Shown here one piece after another: positions 59,362 to 64,000 of a DNA stretch of 64,000 nt. Origin of the DNA: Paenibacillus sp. CC-CFT747 (GTDB lineage Bacteria; Bacillota; Bacilli; Paenibacillales; NBRC-103111); contig CP106741.1 in the NCBI GenBank assembly GCA_030323305.1, positions 3,092,001 through 3,156,000 of the forward strand, in the 5' to 3' direction. The stretch's first letter is position 1, and each line of letters opens with the position of its first letter. The notes beneath the pieces are model-generated. The model ran no database searches. It saw nothing but the letters and a program-made list of their open reading frames with translations, and was not told the DNA's origin. The translations under genes were made by a program, and so were the position numbers.

Positions 59362-60165
59362 TCATTTCATGTCCAATCCGATGAAGGACTTCTGCACCCG
59401 GTTCCAGAACGGATACGGACGGTAGCGGGCGAAGCGCACCTTCTGGTTGGCTACGCTGCAGCGGATGGACACCACGTCGTTGCGCTGGACGTTCAGATGG
59501 TCGAGCGTCAGGAGCAGATGCTTGTTAGCCTGCGGAAAAATATCGCAGTGATGATGCTTGGGCAGAATCATGGACGAGCCGAGCGTCCGGAAAACGCGGT
59601 TGTTGATCGACGCGATTTCGGCAATCTGAATGGACTCGATGGACGGATGCACGAGGGCCCCGCCGAGACTCTTGTTGTAGGCCGTGCTCCCCGAAGGGGT
59701 GGAAATGCAGATTCCGTCGCCGCGGAACATTTCGAATGTCTCGTCGTTCAGGTTCAGCTGCGCCACCATGGTTTCCTCGACGCCTTTTAGAGTGAATTCA
59801 TTAAGCGCGACATGGGTTTCGGTTCCCTCCTGGGTGCGGATCTGAATTTCGACAAGAGGATACTCGACGATGGTGGCGGGACTCGTTTCGCTGCCCATGA
59901 CTTGGGCCAGATAATCCAGATCCTCGGGAAACCAGTCCGCAAAAAAGCCAAGCCGTCCCGTATGCAGCCCGACGAAGGAGAGGCGACCCAGCTGATCCTT
60001 GTACCGGTGGAACGCCTGCAGCATGGTACCGTCCCCGCCAATGGACAGCACGGTGTCCGGCTCCCGTTCGTCCAGCACCATGCCGTATTCCTTGGCCAGG
60101 ACATGAAACCGTTCATTAAGCTGCTGGGAAACCTCGTCTCCGCGGTTGACTACGAAATATTTCAA
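59362..60165 (-). CDS. nadK: NAD kinase
   Basis: 267 residues. Phosphorylates NAD to NADP with ATP. GGDGT at 43-47 (LSIGGDGTMLQAFHRYKD), NEFTLKG segment, and GDGICISTPSGSTAYNKSLG, the substrate-binding NE/D...GSTAY region. TTG 60165 is the start, with AGGAGGGG ahead; no ATG fits. The size matches Bacillus NadF/PpnK. A second copy elsewhere is common in Firmicutes. Confidence 0.93.
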   Translation of the reverse strand: MKYFVVNRGDEVSQQLNERFHVLAKEYGMVLDEREPDTVLSIGGDGTMLQAFHRYKDQLGRLSFVGLHTGRLGFFADWFPEDLDYLAQVMGSETSPATIVEYPLVEIQIRTQEGTETHVALNEFTLKGVEETMVAQLNLNDETFEMFRGDGICISTPSGSTAYNKSLGGALVHPSIESIQIAEIASINNRVFRTLGSSMILPKHHHCDIFPQANKHLLLTLDHLNVQRNDVVSIRCSVANQKVRFARYRPYPFWNRVQKSFIGLDMK

Positions 60166-60289
60166 AATGGCCCCTCCTACCGTTGCTCGCTATATAATAG
60201 AGTCCCCCGGCTGCTTCGTGAATTCCTGCTCCCGGAGGGCATTTATCTTTAAGCCTTATCTCTTCTCTATTTAATCAAAACCGCCTCTT

Positions 60290-60317
60290 AAAGGCAAATG
60301 CCGCCCGAAGGCGGCAT
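60290..60317 (-). terminator. Intrinsic terminator of glgP
   Basis: ATGCCGCC ttcg GGCGGCAT followed by TTGCCTTT on the minus strand. Confidence 0.65.
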
Positions 60318-60363
60318 AGGACAAGGTAGGGGAAACGGACAACCGGGTCAACCGAACCGGATC

Positions 60364-62874
60364 TTACTTCACCGTGGAGAAGAGCAGCGGAACCTCGAAC
60401 CGGTGGGCGAAGAGCGGGTGATAGGGCCGGATTCTCACGGAGTAATGCTGGATGTGAACGAGATGGGAAGGAATCTGCCCCCGGAACCGGAACACCCCAT
60501 CGCCAAGATCGGCCTCCGGCTTCAGCGGCACGGGAACCGGATCCCAGATTCCCCGAGGATTCTCCGCGTAGTAGACGATCTCCACTCCCACATAGTCGGG
60601 GCGGATGGAACCGAGATACAGGTCGGCCTTGACCTCTTTGTTCCCGGGGGAGCGGGTACCGCGGGGTCGTCCGTCACGGCTTTCACCGCCAAAGCCCCCA
60701 ATGCTCCCGAATAAACTTCTTGTAGCCGGCCAGCCGGGCGGCCTGTTCTCCTCCGTCCATGCTCATCAGACGGAAGCGCTCGATCGTGCGGCTGTAGAAA
60801 TGTTCGGTATAATCCTGCACCATCCGATGGGTATTGTAGACGGGGGCCAGGGTGCCGATGGAGTTCTTCATCCGTTCCGCCCATTGCGGAGATCCTTCCT
60901 GCCGTTCGTAATACAAGGGAGCGATTTCGCGCTCCAGATTGGTGTACAGAGACTCGGCGTTCTGCTGTTCCTGGGTATGCCAGTCGGCATGGGGATCGGC
61001 TTCGATGGCCCAGCCGTTCGTGCCGTTATAGCCTTCTTCCCACCAGCCGTCGAGGACGCTGAAGTTAACCGCTCCGTTCATCGCCGCCTTCTCGCCGCTT
61101 GTTCCGCTTGCTTCGAGCGGCCGGAGCGGGTTATTCAACCAGATGTCTACGCCCTGCACGAGATAACGGGCCAGGCTCATGTCATAGTTCTCGAGAATGA
61201 CGATCCGGCCTTTGAAGGCATCCATCTGGGATACGCGGTAGATTTCGCGGATCAGGTCCTGACCCGGGTGGTCGGCGGGGTGGGCCTTGCCTGCGAAAAT
61301 AAACTGCACCGGGCGCTCCGGATGATTGACAATCCGGTTCAACCGTTCCAGGTCCTTGAACAGGAGGTTGGCGCGCTTGTAAGTCGCGAAACGCCGGGCG
61401 AAGCCGATGGTGAGCGCATCCGGATTAAGGTATGTTCCGGCTTCGCGGATCCGCTCCTCGGATTCTCCGTTTCGGCGCCGCTGTTCTTGGAGGCTACGGC
61501 GTGCCAAATCAATCAGCTTAGCCTTCAAGGAGGAGTGGACCTTTAACAGGGACTCGTCGGGAAGGAGTCGAAGGGATTCCCATACAGCGGATTCCGCTTG
61601 CCGCTCCACCCAGCCTCCCGGAAGGAACCGGTCGAACAGCTGCTGCAGCTCGGGAGCGAGCCACGTTTGCATGTGGACCCCGTTCGTCACGTGGCCGATC
61701 GGCACATCGTCGACGGGAATATTGCCGTGGAAGCTCCGGAACATAACCCGGGAAACATGGCCGTGAAGCTTGCTCACCCCATTCCGCAAGGACGCCGTAT
61801 TCATGGCGAGGAAGGTCATGTTGAACAGGTCCTTCTCCCCGTCGTAGCCGAGCTCCAGGATCCGGTCCTTCTCATAGACCAGCTGGGAGAGAAGGGGATG
61901 AAGGTAATGCTCGACCATTCCGACCGGGAAGGCATCGTGTCCGGCCGGAACCGGGGTATGAGTCGTAAACACCGTGCTGGCGCGGATCAGCTCCAAGGCG
62001 GTGTCGTAAGGAACCCCCGCGTGAACATACTCCCTCATTCTCTCCACGGAGAGGAAGGCGGCATGCCCTTCGTTGATATGGTACACGTTCGGCTGCAGGC
62101 CGAGGGCGCGCAGGGCTTTGACCCCGCCGACGCCGAGGACGATCTCCTGCGCGATCCGCATATCCTGGTTCCCCCGTAAAGCTGGGAGGTAAGCTCGCGG
62201 TCCTGCGGGCTGTTGCTTTCGAGATCGGCATCCAGCAGATAGAGAGGGACCCGGCCGACCTGAACGACCCAGACCTTAAGCTTGACCTGGCTGTCGCCGA
62301 CGCCGGCTTCCACGATCACGTCGCTGCCGCCGATCTGAACGGGACGGACGGGCAGCTGGTTGAAATCATAGTCGACCCGGAGCGCCTGCTGGGAGCCCGA
62401 GGAGTCCAGCCGCTGCTGGAAATAGCCTTTTCTATAGAGAAGGCCTACGCCCACAAAGGGAAGGCCCAAATCACTTGCAGATTTGCAGTGGTCTCCCGCC
62501 AGAATGCCTAAGCCTCCGGAGTAGATAGGAAGGGATTCGTGGAAGCCGAACTCGGCGGAGAAATAAGCAATCGTGCCTCCGGCCTCGGGATGCTTCTCCC
62601 CGTACCAGGCTTTGCGGCTCTCATACTGCTCCCACTGGGCAGCCACTTTGCTGTACAGCTCGAGGTAAGAGGAATCGGAAGCCAGCCGGTCCCATGCTTC
62701 GGCGGAAGTCTCCAGCACCATTCGCACGGGATTGTGGTTGACCTTCTCCCACCGTTCCGGATCGATTTGTTCATACAGCTTGACGGCATCTGCGTTCCAG
62801 CTGAACCACAGATTATAGGATAAAGGCAGCAATTGCTTTAAGGAATCGGGAAGGACGGGTTGGTTTCTCTCCAT
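60364..62874 (-). CDS. glgP: Alpha-glucan (glycogen) phosphorylase (three frameshifts)
   Basis: About 838 residues, GT35. Releases glucose 1-phosphate from alpha-1,4-glucans. LPIYSGGLGILAGDHCKSAS, RIAQEIVLGVGGVKALRALG, YHINEGHAAFLSVERM, TTHTPVPAGHDAF and GFARRFATYKRANLL are family motifs; the pyridoxal-phosphate lysine lies in EASGTSGEKAAMNGAV. Breaks near 62178 (LYGGNQDMRIAQE), 60692 (HWGALAVKAV) and 60628 (PPGNKEVKADLY) each need one G. GAGGTG precedes ATG 62874. It lacks other glg genes nearby. Confidence 0.88.
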
Positions 62875-62931
62875 GAACGGACTGCACCTCTTTCTATAAG
62901 GGAAGAATAATGGCAGTGCGGCATTCTCTCT

Positions 62932-64000
62932 TTATTTTTCCAACCCATTATACCTCCTTTTGGAAAACCAATGCAAAACCAATCCGACGGCAAGCAGCAC
63001 GGCAAGGAATCCGGAAAAGGTAAGGGAAAGCGGGAAAACCGCTTCCTTCACAAGGACCTCGGCGGGAGGAAGGGTGCCGGTCCAGGCCATGACGGCGGAG
63101 GTTCCGAGCAGGCCGCTCATCAGGGGCCACAGCAGGACGGCCAGACAGGCGGCCATGACGGCATGCAGCAGACGGGCCGCGAGAAAGGGGGCATACCGCA
63201 GGTTGGTGCGGTGGAGCAGGCTTACAATCTGGGCATGGACGGACAGTCCTCCCCAGGACAGCACGAAGGCTGCCACCGCTGCCTTGTAGACCAGGGGAAC
63301 CGCCGGGCCGGCCTGGCCCGCAGCCTTGGCCCCCAGGGTAACCTCGAAAAAGCCGTTCACCACCGCCTCGGATAACGCCCGCGGAAAACCGGCCCCCTGT
63401 AGAAGCGTATTCACCGATCCGTAAAATAAATCCAAGAGATGGCTCGATCTCATCGTTTCCATCAGCACGGAGAAGAAGACGACCAGGGCCCCGACGACGA
63501 AAATCAAAGACAGAGAAGTGGCGATTCCCTGCTGAAGCAGGGTGCCGATCGACCGCCCGTCGCGGATTCGCGCCTGATGCATCGCATCGAAGGAACGGCG
63601 GAGGAGGGACCCTCCGCCTTTGTCGGAAGGCAGGGGCGTGGCGGGCGCGCCGCGGCCATGAAACCTCATGAGGAAGCCGAGCAGCATGGCGGCTCCATAA
63701 TGAGAGGCGGCGAGCAGGAGGGCGATCCTTCCGTCGCTGAAGAATCCGACCGACACCGCCCCGATCAGAAAGATGGGGTCGGACGAGGTAGTGAAAGACA
63801 CCAGCCGTTCCCCTTCTTCCCGGGAGATCAGCTTCTGCTCCCACAGCTGTGCGGTAAGCTTGGCCCCTACGGGATAGCCGGAGGCGAAGCCCATCGCCAT
63901 CACAAAGCCGCCGATTCCGGGGATGCGGAAAACCGGCCGCATGAGCGGGTCGAGCAGCGTTCCGAAGAAATGGACGATGCCGAAGCCGAGCAGCATTTCG
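62932..64000 (-). CDS. ylbJ: Sporulation integral membrane protein YlbJ, N-terminus cut by window
   Basis: At least 355 residues; the start lies beyond the right edge. Multi-helix Gate/nucleoside-recognition-domain protein. PGIGGFVMAMGFASGYPVGA and ISREEGERLVSFTTSSDPIF are the first conserved Gate repeat, with FFEVTLGAKAAGQAGPAVPL in the second. YlbJ is a sigma-E-dependent protein needed for spore heat resistance in B. subtilis. It stops 57 bases before glgP. Confidence 0.87.
   Translation of the reverse strand, partial: EMLLGFGIVHFFGTLLDPLMRPVFRIPGIGGFVMAMGFASGYPVGAKLTAQLWEQKLISREEGERLVSFTTSSDPIFLIGAVSVGFFSDGRIALLLAASHYGAAMLLGFLMRFHGRGAPATPLPSDKGGGSLLRRSFDAMHQARIRDGRSIGTLLQQGIATSLSLIFVVGALVVFFSVLMETMRSSHLLDLFYGSVNTLLQGAGFPRALSEAVVNGFFEVTLGAKAAGQAGPAVPLVYKAAVAAFVLSWGGLSVHAQIVSLLHRTNLRYAPFLAARLLHAVMAACLAVLLWPLMSGLLGTSAVMAWTGTLPPAEVLVKEAVFPLSLTFSGFLAVLLAVGLVLHWFSKRRYNGLEK

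Overview
The window looks like chromosomal DNA of an endospore-forming Firmicute, most likely Paenibacillaceae. The evidence is germinant-receptor, YunB and YlbJ genes, a SigA-like sigma factor, strong AGGAGG-type ribosome binding sites with TTG/GTG starts, a T-box leader, GC content judged by eye to be mid-50s, and many CUT1 sugar transporters without their own ATPase. No rRNA, tRNA, CRISPR, phage or intact insertion sequence was found.

Layout. 0-10 kb: end of an RNA methyltransferase, a UvrD-like helicase, an ArsR metal sensor, a LysR/FMN-reductase/oxidoreductase cluster, a Cd/Zn P-type ATPase with its own ArsR-type operator, a small membrane protein and a candidate small RNA. 9.5-16.6 kb: SigA-like sigma factor, yunB, an ECF41 sigma factor, a ger operon with a decayed C subunit, and an AhpD-like gene carrying the same ECF41 promoter as the sigma gene. 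16.8-31.6 kb: M20 amidohydrolase, creatininase, Gfo/Idh oxidoreductase, a sugar ABC importer, phosphoesterase, M55 peptidase, DMT transporter, a secreted discoidin/FN3/beta-helix protein and an M3 oligopeptidase. 31.7-36.4 kb: VOC protein, a T-box-controlled methyltransferase, an alkylation-repair protein, a MerR-thioredoxin operon and a lipid kinase. 36.4-50.2 kb: a carbohydrate locus with two AraC regulators, an aldose dehydrogenase and lactonase pair, a second ABC importer and a roughly 1590-residue secreted beta-helix protein. 50.4-56.1 kb: an M23 peptidase and nickel-pincer cofactor genes larE-larB-larC1, with larC2 and a MerR gene on the opposite strand. 56.3-64 kb: lipA, a long-tailed YutD protein, a HAD phosphatase, NAD kinase, glycogen phosphorylase and YlbJ (cut by the window end).

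About 35 reading-frame breaks interrupt otherwise conserved genes, including lipA and glgP. Almost all are explained by one missing base in a homopolymer run, which points to uncorrected sequencing error rather than mass pseudogenisation. I annotate these as single genes and give the break position. gerC is different: it has a deletion of about 75 residues and an in-frame stop, so it is probably really decayed.

Most notable: two matching ECF41 promoters on either side of a ger operon, the T-box in front of a methyltransferase, larC split onto opposite strands, and a MerR-type promoter with a 20-bp spacer driving merR-trx.
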